Assembly (NCBI RefSeq): GCF_000143415.4
Contig: NW_003314375.1
Location: forward strand, 395,235-459,234
DNA length: 64,000 nucleotides
DNA from: Selaginella moellendorffii
Taxonomy: Eukaryota; Streptophyta; Lycopodiopsida; Selaginellales; Selaginellaceae
Reading direction: 5' to 3'
Shown: piece after piece, positions 11,101 to 21,271 of the stretch
Numbering within the stretch: the stretch's first letter is position 1
Layout of the letters: the number at the start of each line of letters is the position of its first letter
Position numbers and translations under genes: made by a program
Notes under the pieces: generated by a model
Databases searched by the model: none
What the model was told of the DNA's origin: nothing
What the model saw: only the letters and a program-made list of their open reading frames with translations

Positions 11101-12920
11101 AGTTGAGCAGCTCCTGCAGCTCAAGCTTCCATTGTGGTGGTAGTAGCAGCTGTGGTGTTAGCCTCTAGTTCTTCCTCGTAGTCCTCAAGCTTGTCGCGAG
11201 TGTAGTTCTTTATGGCAGTCTCGAGCAGTTGTAGTCGGGCCTTGAGCTCCATGTTCTCTTTGGTGAGGTGGGCATTCTTGAGTTGGTACTGCTACGCTAA
11301 CTTGAAAGATTCTCAACAGGTGTTTGGTGTTGGGAGTCCATGAGCCTGTATAGTGCGAAGGATACCCTTTACCTGATCAAGTTCCTAAGCCATGCTCGCC
11401 ATCTTCTCCTCGTGTGGGCGTGCCAAAACTTTGTGAAAGAAACTCTCCATGCCGTCCCGCATGTACACCACCATGTTGGAGTTATGGTACTGCTCCAAGA
11501 AGTTTGTAGGCATGGGACGGATCACTTTCGGTTGCTGCTGCTCCTGATGATGATGCTCCTGCTGCTCTGGATTGTAGTGGTGGCGCTTGTTCACGCGCTC
11601 GTGATGAAATTGGTGTTGCATTGTTGAATGAGGCAGCTGCATGTTGTCGGCAGTGGTGGTTGGAGCAAATATCTGGTGCGGCTCAGATGGCTGCTGTAGC
11701 TCAGTTGGCTGCTGCAGCAAAGATGGCTGCTCCTCAGCATACTGGTGTGGTGGAGACGGCTGCTCAGTAGGCTGTGGCAGCGAATGTTGGTGCTGCTCGA
11801 CGGGCTGCAATGGTGGAGGCTGCTGCTGCTGAGGCTAGTGTTGCTCAGTAGTTTGCTCCTGCTGTGTGGGTGGTTCGTAAGAAGTGTTGTGCCCCGGCTC
11901 AACGATGGTGGATTTGTAACCGTTTCAAGATTTTGAAGAATATCCTGCGTCAGCGAAATGTGATCGTCCACTGAAATTGTTGTCACTAGAGACAGAGATG
12001 GTGCCGGTTCATGCGGTGGTGATGGTGGCAAATCCGGCTGCAGTGTGCTAGGAGGTTGCAAGCTCTTCATTGATGGCTGAGTAGGTGCCAAACTTTGCTG
12101 CCGTTTTATTTTGGAGCTAGAGGTTCTTGTTGGTTGTTGTCGTTTTGGCACCTCATGCTGGATTGTTTGCACATCACTGTCGTCACTGTCAATCTGTGGA
12201 GGCGCAACGTTTCTTCAGCCTTGTCCCCGTGTCTTTCTTTGTGGAGTTGCTGCTGTCTTTCACTGGACCTTTTTCTTCTCAGTGTTCATCAAGTGGTCTT
12301 TAGCTTGGTGCTTTGAACTTTTTGTGGCTGCGTGCTGCGGAGGCAGTGGTGGTGGACTGTAGATCACCATGGCTTGACTTCTATGCATGATGATTGCTCT
12401 AACATATGGTAGTATTAGGGTCTTCACACATCTCCTCGTGTTAAGATCTGCTGTCACCTTCTTAAGTTCCCTACGAAACTTTGGAATCACATATCCTGCT
12501 AAATACACTTTCTTCCCAGCTTGAAGATCCTCGTAGATGAAGGCCACTGATCTGCTCACTGTCGTGGCAGTCTTCCAAAATTCCAGGTTGAGAACAAGGA
12601 ACTTGAAGATTTTGTAGAGCTTGTCCTTGACGTTGGAGAATTGCAAACTAAGTGCCGAGTTGTAGCTCTCAGGATCTTTCATGATGTCGTGACTTAAAGC
12701 CCGTGTGCGTGGAGACCGCTGCTTAGTAGGCTGTAGCAGCGAATGTTGGTGCTGCTCGATGGGCTGCAATAGTGGAGGCTGCTGCTGCTGAGGCTGGTGT
12801 TGCTCGACTCGGCAACTTGAATTTGTTTATCCTCTTTGTCGTACTTATTTAAAATTGTTTCTAAAATTTGTTGCTGTTGTTGTTCTAATTTCTCTTTTAC
12901 TACCTCTTCCTTTTTCACTT
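11101..12920 (-). pseudogene. Gln/Pro/Ser-rich hypothetical protein, frame-broken
   Basis: Reading down the minus strand: a globular-looking part (12260-12690) with ESYNSALSLQFSNVKDKLYK and FIYEDLQAGKKVYLAGYVIP; a Ser/Pro/Gln-rich linker (11900-12170); a long Gln/His-rich tract (11600-11850); then a C-terminal part with EQYHNSNMVVYMRDGMESFF and a heptad-like segment KENMELKARLQLLETAIKNY near 11215-11275. At least one frameshift (about 11870) and several stops (11382-11384, 12260-12262) interrupt it. The low-complexity tract resembles plant nuclear proteins or non-LTR/MULE-carried genes, but I recognise no domain. Confidence 0.4.
11752..12811. repeat. ~100-bp internal duplication in the Gln-rich tract
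   Basis: 11752-11850 and 12710-12811 are near-identical direct repeats (both contain GCAGCGAATGTTGGTGCTGC). The upstream copy joins the N-terminal globular part to a shifted frame, so the duplication, or a deletion between copies, probably helped break the gene. Confidence 0.7.
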
Positions 12921-13083
12921 CTCAATTCTTTTGTCGAAGATCTCTTTCCCGGATCTTGATTGGGTCTGGTTTCTATTTGTACATTCAGTTTGCTAAGTCT
13001 TCTCAACTTGAATGTTGAGGTAAGTTTCCTGAATTTGTGTTTTGCTTAAGTGATCTTTTGTAAATTGTTGTTCTTCATAGATT

Positions 13084-13172
13084 GCAAAGTCAAGCTCTTG
13101 TGTCTTGAGTCTTCTGCAAGTTTGGTTTTGTTGTTTAAATGTGAAGTCAAGCTCTTGTGTCTTGAGTCTTCA
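13084..13172. repeat. Short tandem duplication
   Basis: The unit AAGTCAAGCTCTTGTGTCTT followed by GAGTCTTC occurs twice, about 58 bp apart. It lies upstream of the minus-strand Gln-rich gene, in a T-rich leader-like region. No gene recognised between 12920 and 13900. Confidence 0.7.
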
Positions 13173-13904
13173 ATCAAGTTTTTCTTTCTTTCTCGATTCT
13201 TCCCGAGTTTCGTCTCGAGGTCACTTTCCTAAGTCTAGCTCAGGTAAGGTCTTGTATTTGAAAAATCTGAAGTAAGCACAATTTTGTTTGTTGAAAGGAG
13301 GTCTATTTTGTCATAAATTGATTGATTTAGCTGTTCACCAGTAAATTTGGATACTACTCACCAACTTTGGAATCGAACAGGTATGCAAACAATTGCAATT
13401 CTCTCTAGTAGTCCAATCTTGAACAATTTTTTTAATCTTTTACATTGTGTTGGTTGTTTTGGAATGCGAGCTCTCACTATGAGCTTTTGTGTTTCCCAAT
13501 CGTTGGTAAGATTTGCAAATGTTGAATACAGCAGTGGTTGTATTTTTAATGTCCTAATTCTTATATATTTCTTGTCTCAAGTGACGTCCACACGTCAAAG
13601 TTTGGTTTCCAACAGATTTTTTTTGCTTTAAGCCTATGTGTGCGCAAATCTATCCAGTGCGCTTTTCTCTATGGTCAATTTTGTGATGGTGCATTTCCCT
13701 GAGGCTGTTCTTGCCGGTTTTGTTCTACTTCCCTTTGTCATATTGCATGTTCTCTTTCACGATCAGAGTCGATCGCTTCACGAACTTCCCAAGGTATAAT
13801 CTCAATTAATATTCTTGCATTATAAGTTTGTAACCTTGACACAGGATCTCCTAAAATACTCTTTAAAATGTTGAGATTTCTTGGTCGCACTCTTCCTTGT
13901 TGGT

Positions 13905-14345
13905 TGCGAGTGTTATGTATTTCTAAGTTGGGGTTTCGATGTTTGTCGCGAATGTGACTTCGGGTATCGAAAGATACTTGTCAGCTAGTCCTTATAGACA
14001 CTCTCTCCTTACTGCCACGATGGCAGAAGGTCGGTACTGCTGGTTCCCTTTATTGGCCCCTCTTATCCAAGTGTTAGTAAACTGGACTTAGCATCTATAC
14101 TTGGCCGGATGAGTATAAGGACGGAATTCTTAAGTGTCTATTTGGCCAAACATACTTGGCCCGGCTTTTTAGTTCTCTTTTGCTCTATCTTGCACTGGCT
14201 TGGCAAGAACCCTCGCGTATTGAGACTAGTCCCTCAATATCGCCGGATGATAGCTTACTGTGCCTGCCAAACACCCTCGCTATCACGCCCTTTGTGTTAG
14301 TCTCATTTTGGTCCCAAATGCTATTTAAGGAAAGTGTCTAGATTT
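13905..14345. repeat. Dispersed repeat, copy of 63125-63510
   Basis: Shares an ordered series of segments with the right end of the window, including GATACTTGTCAGCTAGTCC here versus GATACCTATCAACTAATCC there. The differences are mostly C-to-T and G-to-A, making the distal copy more AT-rich. It ends about 110 bp from the giant transposon. Probably part of an old LTR element; I see no terminal repeats or coding domain. Confidence 0.7.
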
Positions 14346-14456
14346 GCTCATTTGGTATGTTTACAAAATGTAGAGGTTGGCCTGAACACAATGGTGTTCG
14401 TCCTGTGTCCAAATTCACAATCTAAGGCCATTCCATATTTAGTAAGTTTTGAACTT

Positions 14457-14480
14457 AAGCTCTATTTCGTTAAAGTGGGA
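14457..14480 (+). repeat. Left terminal inverted repeat of the giant transposon
   Basis: 24 bp starting AAGCTCTATTTCGTTAAAG, preceded by ACTT (14453-14456). Every base matches the reverse complement of 32927-32950. Confidence 0.9.
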
Positions 14481-15116
14481 TTTATTCAGTAAAATGGGAC
14501 TAGGTACAAATTTTCAAGTATTTGAAAATGACGTGAAATTATATGTTTTTTGTCCAGGGGCTAGACATATCTGGGGCATGGTGACTAGCGCGGTGACTTT
14601 GTGTCCAGACTGAGTCCATCTGGTTGTATAATAAATCTCATTGTCAAGGTGAACAAGCCGAATCTGAAGCTAAAGAAGAGCAATGGCATGCGTGCACACA
14701 CTATTTGTTTGTTCATTGAGCATGTGGTGAGCTTTCCAAGATGAACGTCATTCCTATTAGCCAGACATATAACTTAATGGTGAGAACATTTAGATATTAT
14801 TCAATGTTATCTTTTTCTAACGAATCTAATTGTGAAGGTGTAGCAAGAGGCATTGCTAGTCTGGAGAAGTCATTTAACTCATTTGACCCTTAGTGTATTT
14901 TCATGAAACTAAATAACATTCATATTATTAAGGAATTTCTCTAGTACCTTTTTTTTACAACATAGAGGCTTGCATTTCTTTCAAAGGTGATTTAGTAAAA
15001 GGCCTGAGGGCACATGCCATTCTATTTCTTAGACCGGTATTAAGATATACTAGTGCAAAGGGAAAAAGGTATTTGGTGATCAAGTAAATGGCATGAGGGC
15101 ACACGCCATTATAAGC

Positions 15117-15476
15117 CTAAGCGCTAGTGGACACCTCCTTTTTGGTACTCTCAGCGGTACTATCATCCTTCTCCGGGTCAGTTGTTTTGCTTTGGATTGT
15201 TGTCTCTGACGTTACTGGGGCGTTCTCGATAGTTGTTAATGTTGCCGTTTGTTCAGAAAAATGATCACCTAGAGTATAGTACGGGGAGTTTGGAAGACTT
15301 ATATATTCTACATCTTCACCTATCTCCTTCTCCGTCTCCTTTTCTGCCTCACTTACAGATTTTGTGCTTGCCATGAGAACGCTCTTCACCCTAAAATATG
15401 GAGTTCGTTGTGTTATAAAAGGAAACCAACACACACGCTGCAAGGGAATGATGGTACATAAAGCACGTAAGCCCAC
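15117..15476 (-). CDS. Small acidic Ser/Thr/Glu-rich protein or terminal exon
   Basis: Minus-strand frame with a charged, disordered-looking product (SVSEAEKETEKEIGEDVEY, then a Thr/Ser/Glu-rich tail). A natural start is the Met at 15373, as the upstream part lacks coding character; alternatively an acceptor-like TATTTTAG at about 15396 makes it a 3' exon of the DUF7869 gene. It lies in the transposon, downstream of that gene on the same strand, with palindromes on both sides. No family recognised. Low complexity makes even coding status uncertain. Confidence 0.35.
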   Translation of the reverse strand: MGLRALCTIIPLQRVCWFPFITQRTPYFRVKSVLMASTKSVSEAEKETEKEIGEDVEYISLPNSPYYTLGDHFSEQTATLTTIENAPVTSETTIQSKTTDPEKDDSTAESTKKEVSTSA

Positions 15477-16065
15477 AATATGGGTTTATGTGCCATTAAT
15501 ATGGGCCACACGCCATATTATTAGATTTATGCACGTGTGATTGGTAAATGCATATGTCACATCATCTTTGTTTTACCTCACACACTATATCAGGCCTAAT
15601 GAACCATATCACATGTGCGCACATGCTATATATATGGAGAAGTATTATGCAAGGATAGAAAAATTCAATGCATGATTGTGGAGAGCAATGGCATGAAGCC
15701 ACATGCTACATAACATTTTAGAGAAAGAATTAAAATAGAAACATGCAAACAGTACTGAGTGGACCAAGACTTAGAAGTGCACAATTGAATGAGGTATTTC
15801 TAATAAATATTTCACTCACCTCATATAGGAATGGCTACCACTCTCAAATGGCGTATCGCCTCATGCCATCACCTCGCAATTTGTTATAACAATCCGATGA
15901 ATTCATATTCGGCTTGTTCACCTTGAACTTTAAGTAAGATTTGCTAGAACAACTAAGAATTTATACTTGTTATTTGTATCATCTCACCTAGGAATGGCGT
16001 AAGGCCACATGCCATCACGCCTCCTCTGATTCAGATTCGGATTGTTCACCTTGAAATAAAATACA

Positions 16066-18912
16066 TTAGAAACTTAGTAAAGGAATATTAATGAATCTCA
16101 CCTTGAACCCGGTTATGAATGCTCTTGCTGCATCTCTTGCATGTTCTGGCAAAGTGATGGTGGCACTCTGCTTCCGCATCCAACCATGCACAACATTATC
16201 CACCGATATGCTCATGCTGGGATCCCTTGGATTTAGCACCCATCTCTTTTCTAGGCAATCCTTCGTATATCCGGAACTTGGCTTGAACCACTCCACAGTT
16301 ACATTGAAGGAGTTAGTTTCCGCGTCCTCCTCTGCATCAGTGATGCAGCGCCCCACCCATATCATTTGTTTTTTATTACTGGGTCTGACAAGCACGACCA
16401 TTCCTTTGTAGACCTGTACTGGATTGAATGCTGAATCCGGCTTCTTGTTCCTCGGCCCACAATAGTGATCCTCAACATCATTATCTGTCACTGCATTTCC
16501 AGAGGACATTGTTCCGCTACTATCTGGTGCTCTGGGTTCTGGCCAAAAGGACTCTTCCAATTCTTCATATACAACCGGCCCATTTTGGATAGCAGATATA
16601 ATCTTCTCCCAGTATTTGAGCAAAGGCTTGCACCTCTGAAAATAGGATTCTCCACTAAACACCAACCCCCTCTTCCAGAAGGCAATATGTTGTCTAATCC
16701 CGGCCACTATACTTTCCTGGTCTTTGAGTCCATCCGGGTGCATCGGCCGTGGGGAACCCTGAGGAATCATAGGTTCCCCAGTTATGGGATCTCTCTTGAA
16801 GAGTTCAATGCCGTCCACTGGCAGCCACATTGTGTCCCATTCTCTCATCTTGTACCTTATCACTGGAGCACCGTCACGCATGCTGAAATGAAACTGAAGA
16901 GGCTTGGAGTGGCCAATCAGCGTTTTGGATCCGTCCCTGATGTAGCCTCTTACAAACCCCTTAAAGTCTGGAACCTCTGTCACAAGTGCAGCTTCAACAG
17001 TGCCTTTGATGCAATTTTGGAATTCATCGTAGAGTTGTGGGAGGGTGAGGACATTGGATCGCCGGAGGGACTCTGCCAGGTGACTGAACATGGCATCGAC
17101 GTCTTCATGAATGTGCCCAACCATGAGAAAGCCAAGTGTAACCGTTTCAAATATGCCTTTGGCAACAAGCATCGCCAAGTATGCGAAGACGTACATGTTT
17201 TTGTTCTCACTGCCAGCATTGTCTGTTTGGAGCAGAAGATGGGGTGGAAGGCCACATCGGCCGCAAGAACTTCCTTGAGATTCTGCTTCGTTTGGATGAG
17301 GCTGTGCATTCACTGGGTGACCAGCCTCGTCGGAATGGCATGAGGCCTCACGTGATAACCCTACAATCTGACGGCCAACATATTCACTGGGATGGCATGG
17401 GGCCCCACGCGATACTGCAAGCCTTTGCTCCTCCTCCAGCTGAACCCTGTATGGGGTTCGATCGACAAGGGCCTTATGCAAGGGTTGGCCATTCAGCTCA
17501 GTCTGCGCACTTTGCAGAGACCTTAAGTATTTTGCTAGGGACGCAATCATCATGTTTGCACCCCCGCCACCCCATAGAGGTACAAAGAAGTTCCCATAGT
17601 TCTGGGCACCATGCCCATGAGCGATTATGCCAAACAGAGACACAAGCAGCTGCATGGATGAAGAGATTGCCTTGGGGGCAGGATTGAGTTGAGGTAAGCA
17701 TGTCTTTTTCTCGTCCATTTTGTCGTGGATGATGCAGAGGTAAGAGTCAGGTCTCTCCATGGAGAGAATCCTGTTATGATAATATGCAGTCCTACAGCTT
17801 CTCTGCTCGATGTTGTGGTCGAGTCGCCTTCTAACCAACGTCTCTCGCTCTTGAGCGATGCAAGAATTCTTCGACAAAGCCATTTTGATAGCAGTGCACT
17901 CGTCACACTTTGAAAAGCTGGAGTACTTTCCTATACTCACATCCCTGAACCTGTTGCTCCACAATCTACTAAATCTAGATTGGCTCAACTTCCTGTAGCC
18001 ATTACTCTGGAGTTCCCGATTCACATCTTCCAATATGGCCCCCTTGGTATACATGGAAGGGAGAACTCATTGGGTGTCTCGTGTTCCATCTTCCAAGAGG
18101 CGGGTTTTATGTGGTTGCTGCTCGCTACATGTCTCGACAAACCTCTTGAAGATTGCCTCTCCATATACAACATGACCTCTGGTTTTGTGCGTACCGTCGT
18201 TCCCATGGACTACCTGTTGAACCCTTTGTTCCTCGAACTCAGTTTTGATTCTGTAGAATGTGGTTCGAGGGACTCCATAAATGATTCTCCATGCCTTCAT
18301 GCAGACCAAACCCCTCTGGAAGACCATGCCCCCCACCTGATGTTCTGAAGCATCAAAAGATGACCGTAATGCCTCATACACAAAATTGCGAGTTGCCTTC
18401 CAGGACAATGTCTTATATCTTGCTCTCTCCTCTTCAATAGCATCCCAATCAGCATGTTGACAGCACCTCCTCTTGCAACAAGCAACTATTGAGACCATTC
18501 GAACCTCCATCGCCATTTTCTGCCTTTTCGGTTCGTTGCTCAGATCCCTTTGGCTGCGCTTTAGGAAGGTGTACTTTCTTTTCCCATGAAGAGATGTTCT
18601 GTCATCAGTTGTAGTGGTGTTTGATTGTGAATCCTTCACATTCTCAAACACTAAGTGCCTCAATTTCCACCACACAATGCTTCCAATAGTTAGACTGTTT
18701 TCTTCTGTGTCAACAACCTCTAAAATCGCAACTCCAATATCATCCCAGCCCAATTCTTGATTAGCAACCGCATCTCTTGGATCGACAACTGTGGCTAAGC
18801 CCTCAGCTACCACCTCCCCCTCGGGGTTGTTTAGAAACACCTTTGCCTGAATCCATGTAGCACGGTCCTTAAGATCCACAGAGGGAACATGCGTCGCACT
18901 TGCGGAGGCCAT
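16066..18912 (-). CDS. DUF7869-type transposase-like protein, interrupted by one in-frame TGA
   Basis: One frame of about 949 codons, opened by MASASATH at 18912 and broken only by TGA at 18067-18069; the frame resumes directly as VLPSMYTKG. The N-terminal ~280 residues hold Cys/His-rich segments (CCKRRCCQHADW) and a helix-turn region (YGVPRTTFYRIK). Next come FSKCDECT, FGIIAHGHG, LLLQTDNAGSENKN and GFLMVGHIHEDVDAMFSHL. The conserved D-N/N-K-N and GH-x-HED-x-D set is the signature I associate with DUF7869-type (RNase-H-like, probably DDE/D) proteins of plant and animal transposons. A donor at 16101 (CAAG/GTGAG) and acceptor at 16051 suggest a further short 3' exon. The TGA is one C-to-T change from CGA. 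Likely the element's transposase; catalysis is inferred, not shown. Confidence 0.65.
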
Positions 18913-19258
18913 TCTGAAAGTGCAGAAAAGAAGTTAAGACCATACAAAAAATGATTGGAGAATGGCCTAAATCATAACATACCAAACAACCTCAATAGCA
19001 TGAGGCCACATGCCATTATTCAAACATGCTATTGACACCCACGTGAAATTTCGCATTCACAAAATTGGCATGAGGCCTCATGCCATCTTGATATACACAC
19101 AGCTGCAGGCAAGTAAAAACATACATGACAATACGCTAGCCATGAAATTGCAAGGGCCCAAGATGGCATGTGGCCTCATGCCATTTCTAAATGTGGTCCT
19201 AAGCCATTCCATGGTGAACATACCAGGAAGCACAAGTGCCGAATATCAAGAGGAAGCG

Positions 19259-19412
19259 GTAGCCACACCAAAGACAGTGCCGCTCGCAACACCGCAACTA
19301 CTCGTAGCGCCGCTCGCAACACCGCAACTGCTCATAGCGCCGCTCGCACAAACTGCCACTTGCATAAACTGCCGCTCGCAATGGCGCTCGCAATGCCGCA
19401 ACCGCTCGTAGA
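19259..19412. repeat. CpG-rich tandem repeat in the divergent intergenic region
   Basis: Units of about 30 bp built from GCCGCTCGCAACACCGCAAC repeat with decay. They lie between the two divergent transposon genes, far more CpG-rich than flanking DNA. Open frames here are artefacts of the repeat. Confidence 0.75.
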
Positions 19413-20207
19413 CGCATAAACCACAGCTCACAACGCCGCTTACACAAGCAGCGCTCACTGCGCTCAGCGGAACCAAGAACACGGCGCACAAAAATGATAG
19501 ACCTAGGAATGAGTTCGAGAATTCAAAAATAACACACGCTTGAACGTCACATCAAATCCTCTGACAAACCAGATCTTATGATTCCTCTGACAAATTTCAA
19601 ACTGAGTAGCTTCTAGACTTTGCTGTCGGAGGTTGAACTTTGTCACATCATGTCCTTGCCTCAATCCAGCTGTGCCATGTCAGTGATTCGAACTTTGCCA
19701 TGCCATGTCAGCAATCCGCGCCAAGATTATTCGCCGTGTAAAGGAATAATTATGCTGTGTGTGTACGTCCATTTATGGCAATATAAGGCCACACGCCATT
19801 CAAAGAATAATGCTAGTCGAGCATTTTTTGGTGCATTTTTGGGTTCAAAATTGCATGAGCCCACACGCTATAAAGTTTACCTGTACCAAAAATAGAAACA
19901 TCTTTATTTACTTGGGAATTTAAGTGGTTGAGGCATTTTTAAACTTACAAACACATGCCCTACTTACATTCCTTTGGTTGCTTAAAATTCAAAAATATTA
20001 TAAACCTTTCTTTTTGCATTTTCAATGTTTTCAATTATGGTTTTTGATTTTCACAGGACCAGCCTAGTAATCTATTTGCATCCCGTTATGTTTATAGCTA
20101 GCTTTCGTTTGTCCCCTTCGCTAGCCTGAGATACATCTGCTCGGCATCTGCCTTTTACAGCATTTGCCCAGAAAGGGCATCTTTCTTCACGCAGCATTTG
20201 CCACATG

Positions 20208-20233
20208 TTTAGGGTTTAGGGTTTAGGGTTTAG
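20208..20233. promoter_or_regulatory. Telomere-type TTTAGGG repeat (telo-box-like)
   Basis: Three full TTTAGGG units plus TTTAG. This is the common plant telomere unit. Short interstitial runs act as telo-box promoter motifs in plants, but here position in the divergent intergenic region is the only support for a regulatory role. It could also be a filler from break repair. Confidence 0.6.
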
Positions 20234-20713
20234 CAATTCAGTAGCTTGATAAACATGCAAATACAGAACTTGATGCAAAATCCTTTGATATGTCACAATG
20301 CCCCTAGGACCATAAACACATTTCAATAGAGAGGGTCCTTTCATTTCATAACTCCTTACGTAGATCTTGGTGAAACCAGAGTTAGTGAAGTTGGTTTCTT
20401 GTGATCCCGCATCTGATTGTGATGTCCCTTTGCAGTGTCGATGGAAAGGTCAATGCACACCAAACTGTAGAATCTTAGAGCAAAATAACGGTCGGATCTA
20501 TGGCAAATGCCCCTGAAACATTGTAAGGCTCGTGTGGTCTCATGTGGTGTCCGATCGAGATGCTTCTTTGCAGGGTCATCAAGAAGGACATTGTATACCA
20601 TTCTTTATTTAGCTGAACATCTGGCATTTTTGGAAATACAAGATGCTTTGGAATATCCAATCATGCATGGTATAAATATAGCGAGGGTATTAAATGATAT
20701 CCCAATCATGATC

Positions 20714-20848
20714 TTTCTTTTGGATTTCGCGTGCATGCATTCCGAGGAATGATGACGTTGCGGATTTCTTTTGGATTTCACGTGCATGCATGCGCGCGGC
20801 GATCCAGAAATTAATGGTGGCGCCCAAGTCCGAGGAATGATGACGTTG
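20714..20848. repeat. Interleaved short direct repeats with GCATGCAT core
   Basis: TTCTTTTGGATTTCxCGTGCATGCAT occurs at about 20714 and 20766, and TCCGAGGAATGATGACGTTG at about 20739 and 20829. Repeated palindromic GCATGC and ATGACG motifs upstream of the plus-strand gene look like promoter elements (the latter resembles a bZIP core), but this is inference. Confidence 0.6.
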
Positions 20849-20869
20849 TGGGATTACCAACCATCGTGA

Positions 20870-21271
20870 CATTTCGCGCGTGTGAGGTTAGGTTTTGCAT
20901 CGTACTCGCGCTCGCACACTCGCGTTCGCATCGTGCTCCCACTCGCGATCACGCTCACATTCGCGCTCATCTACCTTCTCTACAGGTTTCTCGTGTGCAT
21001 CAGCGTCCACTCGCGCTTGCATCACACTCGCGCTCGCATCGCGCTTGTGTGCATCAGCGTCCACTTCAAGACACACCCAGTTTGTAACTTCGCCGCCAAC
21101 TCCGCCGCCCACTCCGCCACCCACACGCAGCCCACTTGGCGTCCCGAGAGATTTCAGCGCCACTCTCCAACTGTAAGTGGCAGAGTAGCCTTGCTGCTAC
21201 GATCCGCTGCACACACAGTGCACATTCGCTAGCGAGTCCGACCTCGATTGTCACGCCTCCATTCGGCTTCA
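20870..21271 (+). promoter_or_regulatory. CpG-rich leader/promoter region of the plus-strand gene
   Basis: Dense CGCTCGC/ACTCGCG repeats up to the ATG at 21272. Composition is island-like and very different from the AT-rich flanks. No clear TATA box. It probably includes the transcription start and 5' leader; open frames within it are not credible genes. Confidence 0.45.
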
